From Triparma columacea (Eukaryota > Sar > Bolidophyceae > Parmales > Triparmaceae), in the NCBI GenBank assembly GCA_030267965.1, contig BRYA01000618.1, forward strand, positions 1-64,000: 64,000 nt of DNA. The letters are read 5' to 3'. The notes beneath the pieces were generated by a model. It saw only the letters and a program-made list of their open reading frames with translations, did not search any database and was not told where the DNA came from. The position numbers and the translations under genes are program-made. Of this stretch, positions 55,388 to 64,000 are shown one piece after another (the stretch's first letter is position 1; each line of letters begins with the position of its first letter).

Positions 55388-56051
55388 ATGGGCCTCGCAT
55401 CCTCAGTCCCAGTGTCCTCGTCCCAAACCTGCGTTGTAGTGCACGTTAACAAGTCATGCATTTTCCAGACCTTCCCCCCCTCCCCGTTCCCTGAGGAACT
55501 GCAAGTGGCGGGGGTGTTCGAATCTGACTACAAGAAGAAGGCTTCCTCGTTCGATGGCGCGGTGAACGGGGCGTTAAAACCTGCCTACGGTTACATGTTT
55601 GTCGCGGCTATATTCTCAGCCGTGTTCGGTAATATCGGGACGAGACTGCTTGATATGGAGCTGGGGATCGTACTGACACTCACATACGTACCGATCCTGG
55701 CGACGCTTGTTAATCTCGTCTGTAAACTTAGGACACTGCCAACAATCGTCGAGAACGTGTTTGAAGATTGGAGGAGATTTGGGATAGGTGAGTGTGTGGG
55801 GTAAAGTGTAGTGTTTACTTCGTCGCTTACACAGATGGGATAGCGACGCGAAAAAAGAACCCGACGGGAATTTTGTTGATTTTCTTACTAACCCCCTCCC
55901 CATCCGCGCCATCGACCCCTTTGAATGAAACCCTAATCTGACAAATATTATAGAAACCAAGTACTTCATGGGAGGGAAACACCAGCCCGCGAGAGTTGGG
56001 TTTCATCTGACGGGGGAGGCCCTTAGACGACAAGTGGATATAAAGCTGTAA
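55388..56051 (+). CDS. Small two-helix membrane protein, unknown
   Basis: Exons 55388-55787 and 55954-56051 give 165 aa. The joined protein starts MGLASSVPVSS, has two hydrophobic segments (YMFVAAIFSAVFGNIG, about residues 65-85, and LGIVLTLTYVPILATLVNL, about 90-115), and ends with a soluble basic tail (FHLTGEALRRQVDIKL). I do not recognise the family. The splice site is convincing (GATAG|GTGAGT ... TATTATAG|AAACC). Its stop codon lies 30 bp from the convergent stop of the LRR gene that follows. Confidence 0.7.
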
Positions 56052-56081
56052 TTATTACATTGTTCAACATTGATTTTAGAG

Positions 56082-57005
56082 TTACAGAAATTCCAGAATA
56101 ACTCTCCACAAAACTTTGGGGATCTTCTCACGTGCCTCAGTTACCCTTAGCGCGGGGGCTTCAACTCCGTCAGTTCGCTTCCGCTTCCTCGCCGATCTCC
56201 TGGGTGGGTTCTCCACGTGATCCCAGGTTCCCTTAAGGCACAGCAGAGCGTTGACGCGTTCGCGTATGCGGTGCCACCTAGAATGGAGGAGGTCCTCAAC
56301 AGACAACATATTTTGATCAGCAGCGGCAGAGATTAGAGCAGTGCAGTTTGAGAAGCACTCTTCACCAACGGAGACGGAAGGAGATAAACTGAGTCTCGTC
56401 AGGGCGGTGCATCCGTTGAAGGCGCCATAGGGAATCGTCCTCACTGAGTCCGGGATTGTGATTGCTGCGAGGGAGGAGCATCCCCTGAAGGCGTGTTCGC
56501 CAATGAACATCACTGAGTCCGGGATTGTGATGGCTGCGAGGGAGGTGCATCCCAAGAAGGTCGAACTGCTAATCGTCATCACTGAGTCCGGGATTATGAT
56601 GGCTGCGAGGGAGGAGCATCTAGAGAAGGCGTTAAAGCCAATCATTGTCACTCCGTCCGGGATTGTGATGGCTGCGAGGGAAAAGCATTCCGTGAAGGCA
56701 ACAATGCCAATCTTCGTCACTCCGTCCGGGATGGTGATGGCCATGAGGGAGGAGCATCCTGCGAAGGCGCCATCGCGAATCTCCGTCACTCCGTCCGGGA
56801 TTGTGATGGTTGCTAGGGAGGAGCATCCGTAGAAGGCGCGTTTTCCAATTGACGTCACTGTGTCCGGGATTGTGATGTCAGTGAGGGAGGAGCATCCGAA
56901 GAAGGCGCGTTCGCCAATCGTCTTCACTCCCTTTGCAAAAGTCACCTCTGTGAGTTCATCATCATCACAGAAGCTCATGCCAGAGTATACTGCTGATTTG
57001 GGCAT
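56082..57005 (-). CDS. BspA-type leucine-rich repeat protein B1
   Basis: Single exon, 307 aa from ATG 57005. The frame is open further upstream to ATG 57137, but 57005 (MPKSAVYSG) matches the starts of the two paralogues. About nine 23-residue LRRs (CSSLATITIPDGVTEI), then the family cap, with HSRWHR and LLCLKGTWDHVENPPRRSAR, and KIPKVLWRVILEFL. This subfamily lacks the acidic Asp/Tyr N-terminus of the plus-strand genes and has its own tail (RRSARKRKRTDGVEAPALRV). First of three tandem minus-strand copies. Confidence 0.88.
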   Translation of the reverse strand: MPKSAVYSGMSFCDDDELTEVTFAKGVKTIGERAFFGCSSLTDITIPDTVTSIGKRAFYGCSSLATITIPDGVTEIRDGAFAGCSSLMAITIPDGVTKIGIVAFTECFSLAAITIPDGVTMIGFNAFSRCSSLAAIIIPDSVMTISSSTFLGCTSLAAITIPDSVMFIGEHAFRGCSSLAAITIPDSVRTIPYGAFNGCTALTRLSLSPSVSVGEECFSNCTALISAAADQNMLSVEDLLHSRWHRIRERVNALLCLKGTWDHVENPPRRSARKRKRTDGVEAPALRVTEAREKIPKVLWRVILEFL

Positions 57006-57443
57006 TTTGGGAAGGATTTGGGAAGGATGAAAGTGTAGTCCTAACAGCGCTTGAGCTAGCGTACGGCGTGAATGCTTAGATGGAGAGGAGGAGATTGAAA
57101 GTAGGGGTTTCGGCGATGTAGGTTTGTTGGGGACCAAATTTAAGCCAACACTGCAATATGTTTGGATAAGATGTAGGTATTAGTATCGGTGTTTGTATTA
57201 TGAAGAGTTTGGTCGGTTGTAAAGAGAAGCTAAAGCCTATAATACAGTTTTCTTGGTATTACCCAAATCACCTTTAAAAACACAAATCCCTCTTTTTTCC
57301 TCGATTTCCTCTTTTCCTCATTTTCCTTTACTGTAAGAGCTACTCTAAAATAGCTCAGGGAGCAGCATGAGCATGTCGCTTCTGAAAAGAGCTAAATACT
57401 AGGACACTTTTCTTGCCTACATTGCTCAACATTTATTTTAGAA
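57006..57443 (-). promoter_or_regulatory. LRR subfamily B spacer and promoter
   Basis: The upstream block (gggaaggatttgggaaggatga, atggagaggaggagattgaaag, cctataatacag) is shared by all three minus-strand LRR genes. A small inverted repeat, GAGCTA/TAGCTC (57337-57342 / 57351-57356), and the 3' flank gggagcagcatgagcatgtc recur in the next spacer (58587-58606). No separate gene. Confidence 0.65.
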
Positions 57444-58241
57444 TTACAGAAATTCCAGAATAACTCTCCACAAAACTTTCGGGATCTTCTCACGTGCCTC
57501 AGTTACCCTTAGCGCGGGGGCTTCAACTCCGTCAGTTCGCTTCCGCTTCCTCGCCGATCTCCTGGGTGGGTTCTCCACGTGATCCCAGGTTCCCCTAAGG
57601 CACAGCAGAGCGGTGACGCGTTCCGTCACAGCGGGTTTGCGGTGCCACCTGTAATGGAGGAGGTCCAAGACAGTCGGCATATTTTTATCAGCAGCGGCAG
57701 CAATTAGGGCGGTGCAATTCAAGAAGGAGTGGTCACCAATGGAAACGGCAGGAGATAGACTGAGTTTCGCCAGGGCAGAGCAACCCATGAAAGCGGCACG
57801 GCAAATTGTCGTCACTGAGTCTGGGATTGTGATGACCTTGAGGGAGGAGCATTCGTAGAAGGCGCCCTGGCTAATTGTCGTCACTCCGTCCGGGATTGTG
57901 ATGGCTGCGAGGGAGGAGCATCCCCAGAAGGCGTTATAGCCAATCGTCGTCACTGAGTCCGGGATTGTGATGGCCGTGAGGGAGGAGCATCTGTCGAAGG
58001 CGCCAAAGCCAATCGTTGTCACTCCGTCCGGGATTGTGATGGCTGCTAGGGAGGAGCATCCAGAGAAGGCGTAATTGCCAATCGTCGTCACTGTGTCCGG
58101 GATGGTGATGGCCGTGAGGGAGGAGCATTCGTAGAAGGCGCGTTCGCCAATCTCCGTCACTCCCTCTGCAAAAGTCACCTCTGTGAGTTCATGATCATCA
58201 CAGAAGCTCTCTATGCCAGAGTATACTGCTGATTTGGGCAT
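57444..58241 (-). CDS. BspA-type leucine-rich repeat protein B2
   Basis: Single exon, 265 aa. Starts MPKSAVYSGIESFCDDHELT, has about six LRRs of 23 residues and the subfamily B cap (HYRWHRKPAV, LLCLRGTWDHVENPPRRSAR, KIPKVLWRVILEFL). The 3' third is nearly identical in DNA to B3 over more than 250 bp, indicating a recent duplication or conversion. Confidence 0.9.
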   Translation of the reverse strand: MPKSAVYSGIESFCDDHELTEVTFAEGVTEIGERAFYECSSLTAITIPDTVTTIGNYAFSGCSSLAAITIPDGVTTIGFGAFDRCSSLTAITIPDSVTTIGYNAFWGCSSLAAITIPDGVTTISQGAFYECSSLKVITIPDSVTTICRAAFMGCSALAKLSLSPAVSIGDHSFLNCTALIAAAADKNMPTVLDLLHYRWHRKPAVTERVTALLCLRGTWDHVENPPRRSARKRKRTDGVEAPALRVTEAREKIPKVLWRVILEFL

Positions 58242-58692
58242 TTTGGGAAGGATTTGGGAAGGATGATAGTAATAGTACTGACAGCACTCGAGCTAGGGTA
58301 TGGCGTGAATGTTTAGATGGAGAGGAGGAGATTGAAAGTTAGGGATTTGGGCGATGTGGTTTTGTTGGGACCAAACTTAGCTAAAGCCTGTAATGTGTTT
58401 GGATATGGTGTAGATAGTTGTATCGCTGTTTGTATTGTGAAGAGTTAGATCGGCTGTAAAGAGTAGCTAAAGGTTATAATACAGTGTTCTTGGCAAATAA
58501 TGCCCAAATCAACTCAAACACAAAACTTCGGAAAAACCCCTCTTTTTCCTCGATTTCCTCATTTTCCTCATTTTCCTTCACTTGAAGAGCTACTCTAAAA
58601 TAGCTCTGGGAGCAGCATGAGCATGTCGCTTCTGAAAAGAGCTAACTACTATGACACTTTTCTTGCCTACTTGTTCAACATTGATTTTAGAG
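58242..58692 (-). promoter_or_regulatory. LRR subfamily B spacer and promoter, second copy
   Basis: 451-bp homologue of 57006-57443, with the same upstream block, the same GAGCTA/TAGCTC hairpin (58587-58606) and the same 3' flank. No gene is seen. Confidence 0.65.
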
Positions 58693-59436
58693 TTACAGAA
58701 ATTCCAGAATAACTCTCCACAAAACTTTCGGGATCTTCTCACGTGCCTCAGTTACCCTTAGTGCGGGGGCTTCAACTCCGTCAGTTCGCTTCCGCTTCCT
58801 CGCCGATCTCCTTGGTGGGTTCTCCACGTGATCCCAGGTTCCCCTAAGGCACAGTAGAGCGGTGACGCGTTCCGTCACAGCGGGTTTGCGGTGCCACCTG
58901 TAATGGAGGAGGTCCAAGACAGTCGGCATATTTTTATCAGCAGCGGCAGTTATTAGGGCGGTGCAGTCCGAGAAGCAGTTGACACCGACGGAGACGACAG
59001 GAGATAGAATGAGTTTCGTTAGGGCGGCGCAATCTCTGAAGGCTCCACTGTAAATCCTCGTCACTGAGTCCGGGATTGTGATGGCCGTGAGAGAGGAGCA
59101 TCCTGCGAAGGCGCCCTCGCCAATCATCGTCACTCCATCCGGGATGGTGATGGCCGTGAGGGAGGAACATTCAGAGAAGGCTTGAATGCCAATCTTCGTA
59201 ACTGTGTCCGGGATTGTGATGGTTGCGAGGGAGGAGCATCCTTGGAAGGCGCTATTGCCAATCGACGTCACTCCGTCTGGGATTGTGATGGCCGTGAGGG
59301 AGGAGCATCCTTCGAAGGCGCCATGCCATGCCATGCCATTGCCAATTGTCGTCACTCCCTTTGCAAAAGTCACCTCCGTGAGTTCATGATCATTCAAGAA
59401 GCTCTCTACGCCAGAGTACACTGCTGAGCTGGGCAT
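58693..59436 (-). CDS. BspA-type leucine-rich repeat protein B3
   Basis: Single exon, 247 aa. Starts MPSSAVYSGVESFLNDHELT, has about five LRRs, and the subfamily B cap and tail. The first repeat contains a 4-residue insertion (NGMAWHGAF) made by a 'catgc' micro-repeat (ccatgccatgccatgccatt, 59321-59340). Otherwise as B2. Confidence 0.9.
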   Translation of the reverse strand: MPSSAVYSGVESFLNDHELTEVTFAKGVTTIGNGMAWHGAFEGCSSLTAITIPDGVTSIGNSAFQGCSSLATITIPDTVTKIGIQAFSECSSLTAITIPDGVTMIGEGAFAGCSSLTAITIPDSVTRIYSGAFRDCAALTKLILSPVVSVGVNCFSDCTALITAAADKNMPTVLDLLHYRWHRKPAVTERVTALLCLRGTWDHVENPPRRSARKRKRTDGVEAPALRVTEAREKIPKVLWRVILEFL

Positions 59437-59711
59437 CTCGGGGAGGATGAAAGTGGTAGTACTGACAGCGCTCGAGCTAAGATATGGCGTAAATGTTTAG
59501 ATGGAGAGGAGGAGATTGAAAGTTAGGTATTTGGGCGATGTAGTTTTGTTGGGGACCAAATTTAAGCTAACACTGCAATATGTCTGGTTATGGTGTAGGT
59601 AGTAGTATTACTGTTGGTATTGTGAAGAGTTAGGTTGGTTGTAAAGAGAAGCTAAAGCCTATAATACAGATTTCTTGGCAAATAATGCCCAAATCACCTC
59701 AAATCTGAAGT
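59437..59711 (-). promoter_or_regulatory. LRR subfamily B upstream block, third copy
   Basis: Third copy of the subfamily B upstream sequence (gatggagaggaggagattga, agcctataatacag). The block continues past the MITE at 59720-59893, so the element inserted into this duplicated spacer. Confidence 0.6.
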
Positions 59712-59719
59712 CATCTCAA

Positions 59720-59893
59720 TAGGCCTGCACATTACAGGGGTACGATTTAGAGTCTTGGATAATTACCCAAGATTTTTTTCTCTTGCGCGGCTAGGTTCCC
59801 ACGTACCGGGTACCAGGTTCCTACGTACGGAAAATAAACTTGGGTAACTACCCCATATTAAAATCTGAAATACCCCTGTAATGTGCAGGCCTA
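59720..59893. mobile_element. hAT-type MITE with 23-bp perfect TIRs
   Basis: 174-bp element. The left end, starting TAGGCCTGCACATTACAGGG at 59720-59742, is a perfect 23-bp inverted repeat of 59871-59893. The 8-bp direct repeat CATCTCAA flanks it (59712-59719 and 59894-59901), a target-site duplication of the length made by hAT transposases. The TAGG start of the inverted repeat also fits hAT ends. There is no coding capacity. The paralogous LRR spacers lack it and so act as natural empty sites. Confidence 0.92.
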
Positions 59894-59974
59894 CATCTCA
59901 AAACCTTCTTTTTCCTTTTTCCCTCTTTTTTTCTCCATTTCCTCACTTTCCTCTACTTGTAAGAGCTTTAAAAA

Positions 59975-61488
59975 ATGTCAAACGAATTAACATTATCAAT
60001 ATACTCAGTATCATTGTTCATTCTATCTCCAATATACCCTAAAAGCATCAAAAACCTCTTCTCCTTCATCCTCTCGTCTAACCAAGCATCTCATCATCTT
60101 CAGCAACGTCGAAAACAACGTCTTCTATCTCGTTTCAACTCAAGCAACTATATAAAATCTATCGGCAATACACCTCTCGAACGATGGTCAAGTATATCTG
60201 ATGCTGTAGCTATAATATCTCCCTCGGAAAAGCCTTCCGGAGGAGTATGGCTAAAGAGGGAGGACAAGAACCCCGGTGGCACTGCAAAGGACCGTGTTGC
60301 TAAGAGCGTTCTCCTCGGTTGGTTAACCCGTGGTCTCTCCGTCTCTGGCGTGGTCGAGGGAAGCAGTGGAAGCACAGGTATTGCCTGGGCGAGTATATGC
60401 AAGGAGGTAGGCCTACCCTTCAGGTGCTACGTGCCGGACGATCAGAGCGAGAGCAAGTTCAGGAAGATTAGGGAGCTGGGAGGGAGCGTTGTGGTGGTTA
60501 AAACTGCGAGCATTAGCAGCGGGGAACACTATGTGAATAGAGCTAGGAATGATGCTAGGGAGAGGGAAGGGTGGAGGTGAGGCCAAAGCGGGCGTCTGGG
60601 GGAAAAGATAGAGAAGAGCCTGCTGAAAGTAGACCCCCAAACGAGCTAACGAACACTCCCCCCCCAAACCCCCCTTCCCCTCCTCCCCATCCGCAGGTTC
60701 GGTGATCAATTTGAGGAGCCTGGTAATTACCTCGCCCACAGCACCGGGACAGGTCCCGAGATCCTCTCCTCCATGTCCGGTCTCGTCGACCTCTTCTGCA
60801 TGTCAGCCGGCACCGGTGGTATGCTCTCAGGCGTCGGTAACCTAATCCTCAACCTCGGGGGTAGGGTGGTAGCAGCGGACGTTACTGGGAGCGTGTATGG
60901 GAACTGGGTGGAGGGGGGAGTGGCGTACTGTGAACAACAGAGGGAGAGAGGAGTTAGGAAACACAGGTACGACACGATAGCGGAGGGGATAGGGATGGAC
61001 AGGATCACCGGGAATTTGGGGAGGCTTAAGGGAGGGGTGGAAGGGGTTAGAGTGGAGGAACAGGACATCGTTGACGCGGCGTGGTGGATTTTTAGGAAGG
61101 AGGGGATCAGGTGAGAATGTAGGCACAAGGTGATCGAGAAGAAAAGAAACTTCGACTAACCCTTCTCTCTCTGCCCCCCCCCCCTGGGTCGCCCCTCCCC
61201 CCCCTCCTCCTCCCCCCTCCCTCATTACCCGTCCCTTGAAGGGTCGGGAGTAGCACGGCTGTGAACATAATGGGTGTGCTCCTAACTGGCCGTGGGGGGG
61301 AACGGATCGTCACCGTCATGTGCAGCTCGGGGGAGAGGGAGAAGGCACGGCTTTGGGACAGGAGGTTCGTGGAGGGAAGAGGACTGGAATGGAGGGAGGG
61401 GTGGAGGGAGGAAGAATGGAGGAAGTGGATAGAAGGGATCAAGGAAAGGAGGAAGGGAAGGAAAGGGGGGGGACAGGCAAAGGATTAG
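59975..61488 (+). CDS. PLP-dependent cysteine-synthase-like enzyme
   Basis: Exons 59975-60576, 60697-61110 and 61242-61488 give 420 aa. Fold-type II PLP enzyme: NPGGTAKDR contains the Schiff-base Lys, VEGSSGSTGIA is the substrate loop (normally TSGNTG), and CMSAGTGGMLSGVG binds the PLP phosphate. FGDQFEEPGN and AHSTGTGPEI also match. The N-terminus has a hydrophobic segment (LSIYSVSLFILSPI), so it is anchored in or imported to an organelle. The pattern is closer to the CBS-like Mcy1 group than to cytosolic O-acetylserine thiol-lyase. The C-terminal 45 residues are Arg/Glu/Trp-rich and atypical. Confidence 0.85.
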
Positions 61489-61945
61489 GGTAGGTGGGAG
61501 GCGAGGGAGTGAGAGGGGGAGTTCCAGGGGTGTAAATAGTTGTAGTTTAGATTGAAAAAGGCTGTTCTAAGTCACACGCACAACCGCAATGAGACGTACA
61601 AACCGAGTAAAGCCGGTCACTTCAGATATTTGTTTTGCTAAGAGCAGGCAAACCTATATCCAAACCTTATTTTGTCCCGGTACCTTTAACTGCAGTTTTA
61701 TACAGCAACGTGTCCAAGTATCCATTGTTCATCCCTCGTTAAGTCTTTTTTTATCGTTCGAGAGGTAGTCATAGCTTCAGAGTAAGCTCTCCCATTCTCA
61801 AAGCTTCGGGAGGAAGACCTTGGAAAACTTGTGGAGGGGAGGGAAAGCGAGGGGACGAGACAAAGGTAAGGAGGGAGAGAAGGCGACGGGTTTGTTAGTA
61901 GGCTCGGGGGCAGAAGAGGGATCGGTGCGGAGAGAGGATGGGAGA
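61480..61945 (-). repeat. Dispersed repeat, right copy (inverted)
   Basis: Reverse-complement copy of 7830-8310, beginning right at the end of the cysteine-synthase-like gene. The two copies share Pyr-rich ends and the conserved core (agtaaagccggtcacttcag here). Differences are scattered substitutions and small indels. Confidence 0.8.
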
Positions 61946-62339
61946 GAGAGGCAAGGAGGAAGGAGGAAGGAGGCCTTACAACAGCATGGCTTACTCGAGA
62001 ATTATGCCCTTTTTTGTCATTTTCTGCCCATTTGAGACCTGATGTCCGATATGTAAGTTTCCGGCCGTATTGGGAGGATTTGCTGGTATCGGGACGTGTA
62101 TGTAGGCCGGGGAAGCTAAATAACGGTCACAGACGTCGCCGACGATGTGTAAATAGGGAGAAATCTGATGACTTTCAAATGCCTTGCTCGAGAATTTTGC
62201 CAACAATTTGTAATTTTGCTTTCATTTCTGACTACTTCGCAGAACTAAAGGATTGACCGGCGGGATAATAGGATCATTATGCAGGAACTTGCTTTAGTTC
62301 TGCGAAGTATCACTTGCTAACCCCCATTTTACTCTCCAG
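61946..62339. other. Spacer with an 18-bp inverted repeat
   Basis: TACTTCGCAGAACTAAAG (62233-62250) and its exact reverse complement (62292-62309) flank 41 bases. The word ctcgagaatt occurs twice (about 61994 and 62190). The end (ttttactctccag, to 62339) is a good splice acceptor for the following reading frame. Any 5' exon of that gene would lie here or upstream, but I cannot identify it. Confidence 0.6.
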
Positions 62340-64000
62340 GACTGACTCCGATTGGTTCAGAAGCAAGGTTAACAAAGTAATTGAGGACTTGCAGGGTCTA
62401 GGCAGGGAGCGTGGCGTCATCATTTCACTCCCATTCTCTCAAAAACCTAGAACCGATACCGTTGCTGGAGCACACAAGACTTCCTTTGCTAATCTTCTGG
62501 GCTATACAGTAATGCGACAAGCTCCTGTGGGTTATTGCAAGGCTGATGCATATGTTCTAATGGGTTGCTCTATAGAACCTCATGACGGCGTCAATTGGAT
62601 CTCCTTCCCCTATTCTCAGCAAGCCAACGGCCCCACAACCAATACCGCCAGAAGCAACCTCAATACCGCCGCAAGCAACCTTGTATCCTTACGATCTAGA
62701 ACCTCCCCTCCTACTACTCTACCCTCCCGATCCTCCCGATCCTCCCGATCAACCTCAACTCCTTCCTCAAACTCCCCTCCTACTACTGGCTATGCTGCTA
62801 ACTTCTGCAACCATTACCTCCTCCGCTGGGATAAGACAAAACGTGATCGTTTCGTAATGAGCTTACAAAGCATACAAGTCGCACCTACCGATAAAGTCCT
62901 CAGACCCCTCCTTCAACCTAAAAAGAAGTCCGCAAACACTCCTCTCCGCACCGTTCCCCCTGCACAATCACCAGCCTTAACAACCCCTCCTTCTAGCACC
63001 CCTTCTCTAGCACGAGACGCAGTTAACCTAGGAGCCTTAAATGCAAGACAAGTTACCAATACCATTTCAACGGTCAAAGAACGCACAGGAAGCAGCCCTT
63101 CTACACTGAAGAGAATTGCAGATGACGCGCTCGTGTTAGTTAAGAGAGAATTAGCGAACAAAGGCCATGCACTGAGTGTGGTGCGCATGATGGCAAAGCA
63201 GCTCAAGAAGGATGAGAGGGACGACGATGCACCTATAGGCATTGAAAACGTTGCTCTTCTTGGCGTCAGAAGGATGATCGCGGAATTTAATAAGGGGGGG
63301 TCCGAGGGTCGTCGACCTGATGCTACTACAACAGCACTTGTTTCATTACTTCTGCCATTGGTTGCTGGTGCAGTAGAGGAAGGCACTGTGAGTGCTGAAA
63401 TGGACGCAAAAAGGATGTCGAGGAAACTGGTTGATTACAAGAAGTATTTACGGGTGTCTGATGCACTGTGGAACAACGTGGTTTTGACATACCTAGCCTC
63501 TGTCACCAACGTCGAAAAGTCCAACTTCAAGCAAGCTATTGTGCCGTTAAAGATTTCAATCATTAAAGAGATTAGGACACAGCACATCCACAAATTTTAT
63601 AACGACGATGATGTGTTTCCACCAAGCCCAGACGATGGGACTGTGACTGTTGATGGTACAATCTACCCAGTGAGATCGCGTGGCCAGTTAAATATGGAGG
63701 AACTCGTAGAACTTTTTAAGGAATCGCCACACTACGAGAACTTGTGCCTAGACTTGAAAAATACTGAAGTAAGTGTGAAGACAACTGATCTTGCAGACGC
63801 AATGCCAAAATATGTAAAGGAATCAAAACGAGAGGAATGCACTGATTTAATTAAAGACAACGCACAAAAGATAGTCTTTACCGGGTCTCGTTCGCTGCGA
63901 GCGGTGCTAAATAGAACACCGCAACAGCAACCGACATGGTGGCGACCAGCCGTCAGTAGCTTACAAGTCAGGAAAATCCTCGAGGTTGTTGGATTCAATT
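62340..64000 (+). CDS. Large partial reading frame, unknown protein
   Basis: From 62341 (ACT GAC TCC GAT...) to the window end no stop codon occurs in 553 codons. The first in-frame ATG is only at 62512, and an acceptor-like CTCCAG|G precedes 62340, so this is probably an internal or 3' exon cut by the window. The protein has an N-terminal globular part (FANLLGYTVMRQ, YCKADAYVLMG), a Ser/Pro/Thr-rich linker (about residues 95-145 and 195-225), then a helical part (SRKLVDYKKYLRVSDALWNN, KISIIKEIRTQHIHKFYNDD). No family is recognised. Base composition is less GC-rich than the housekeeping genes. A mobile-element origin is possible because of the nearby inverted repeat, but no transposase motif is seen. 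Confidence 0.7.

Noticed and set aside
61991..62206. 71-codon minus-strand ORF
   Set aside because: No start context or recognisable features, and it lies in a spacer next to repeat DNA.

Overview
The window is nuclear DNA from a eukaryote and starts at a chromosome end: bases 1-47 are CCCTAA telomere repeats (TTAGGG type read outward), followed by degenerate 9-bp telomere-like repeats. Genes are compact, with short GT-AG introns (about 60-200 bp, donors mostly GTGAGT-like, pyrimidine-rich acceptors). Several products carry a hydrophobic signal peptide followed by a Phe-containing junction (AFLPP, SGFPF, HTFTW), the bipartite plastid-targeting pattern of algae with a red secondary plastid. 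With a plastid-type E2, FabZ, a ciliary dynein-2 chain and expanded BspA-type LRR proteins, this points to a heterokont alga (diatom/bolidophyte-like). I cannot name the genus from the sequence.

Layout. 0-8 kb: telomere, then a minus-strand 2010-aa multi-START membrane protein whose 5' end is built from five small upstream exons, three of them copies of one 33-nt exon and a fourth a 45-nt variant. 8-10 kb: RanBP2-type zinc-finger protein. 10-11 kb: AT-rich, non-coding. 11-13 kb: mitochondrial-carrier-family protein with a plastid-like leader. 13-19 kb: unconventional myosin with IQ, ankyrin and GYF-like parts (nine exons). 19-20.5 kb: secreted DUF1996 protein. 22-36 kb: expansion zone with four BspA-like LRR genes (same strand, shared TATA promoter), three tandem ankyrin-MYND genes, a PX-like protein and a plastid FAD oxidoreductase. 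36-47.5 kb: all four histidine-degradation activities in one neighbourhood: FTCD, a fused urocanase-imidazolonepropionase, and histidine ammonia-lyase, with plastid FabZ and plastid pyruvate dehydrogenase E2 between them. 47.7-56 kb: housekeeping genes (WDR60-like, MFS transporter, HAD/App1-like, VPS4, small membrane protein). 56-59.5 kb: three more LRR genes, minus strand, of a second subfamily. 59.7 kb: a complete hAT-type MITE with 8-bp target duplication. 60-61.5 kb: cysteine-synthase-like enzyme. 62.3-64 kb: a stop-free frame of 553 codons running off the window end.

How genes work together. HAL makes urocanate, the fusion protein turns it into imidazolonepropionate and then formiminoglutamate, and FTCD passes the formimino group to tetrahydrofolate. 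HAL and the fusion gene diverge from a 116-bp shared intergenic region. E2 and FabZ also diverge from a shared region and act in successive plastid steps (acetyl-CoA supply, fatty-acid elongation). The LRR and MYND arrays show recent duplication and homogenisation. Exon coordinates were deduced by hand from splice sites; each multi-exon model quoted with a protein length closes in frame.
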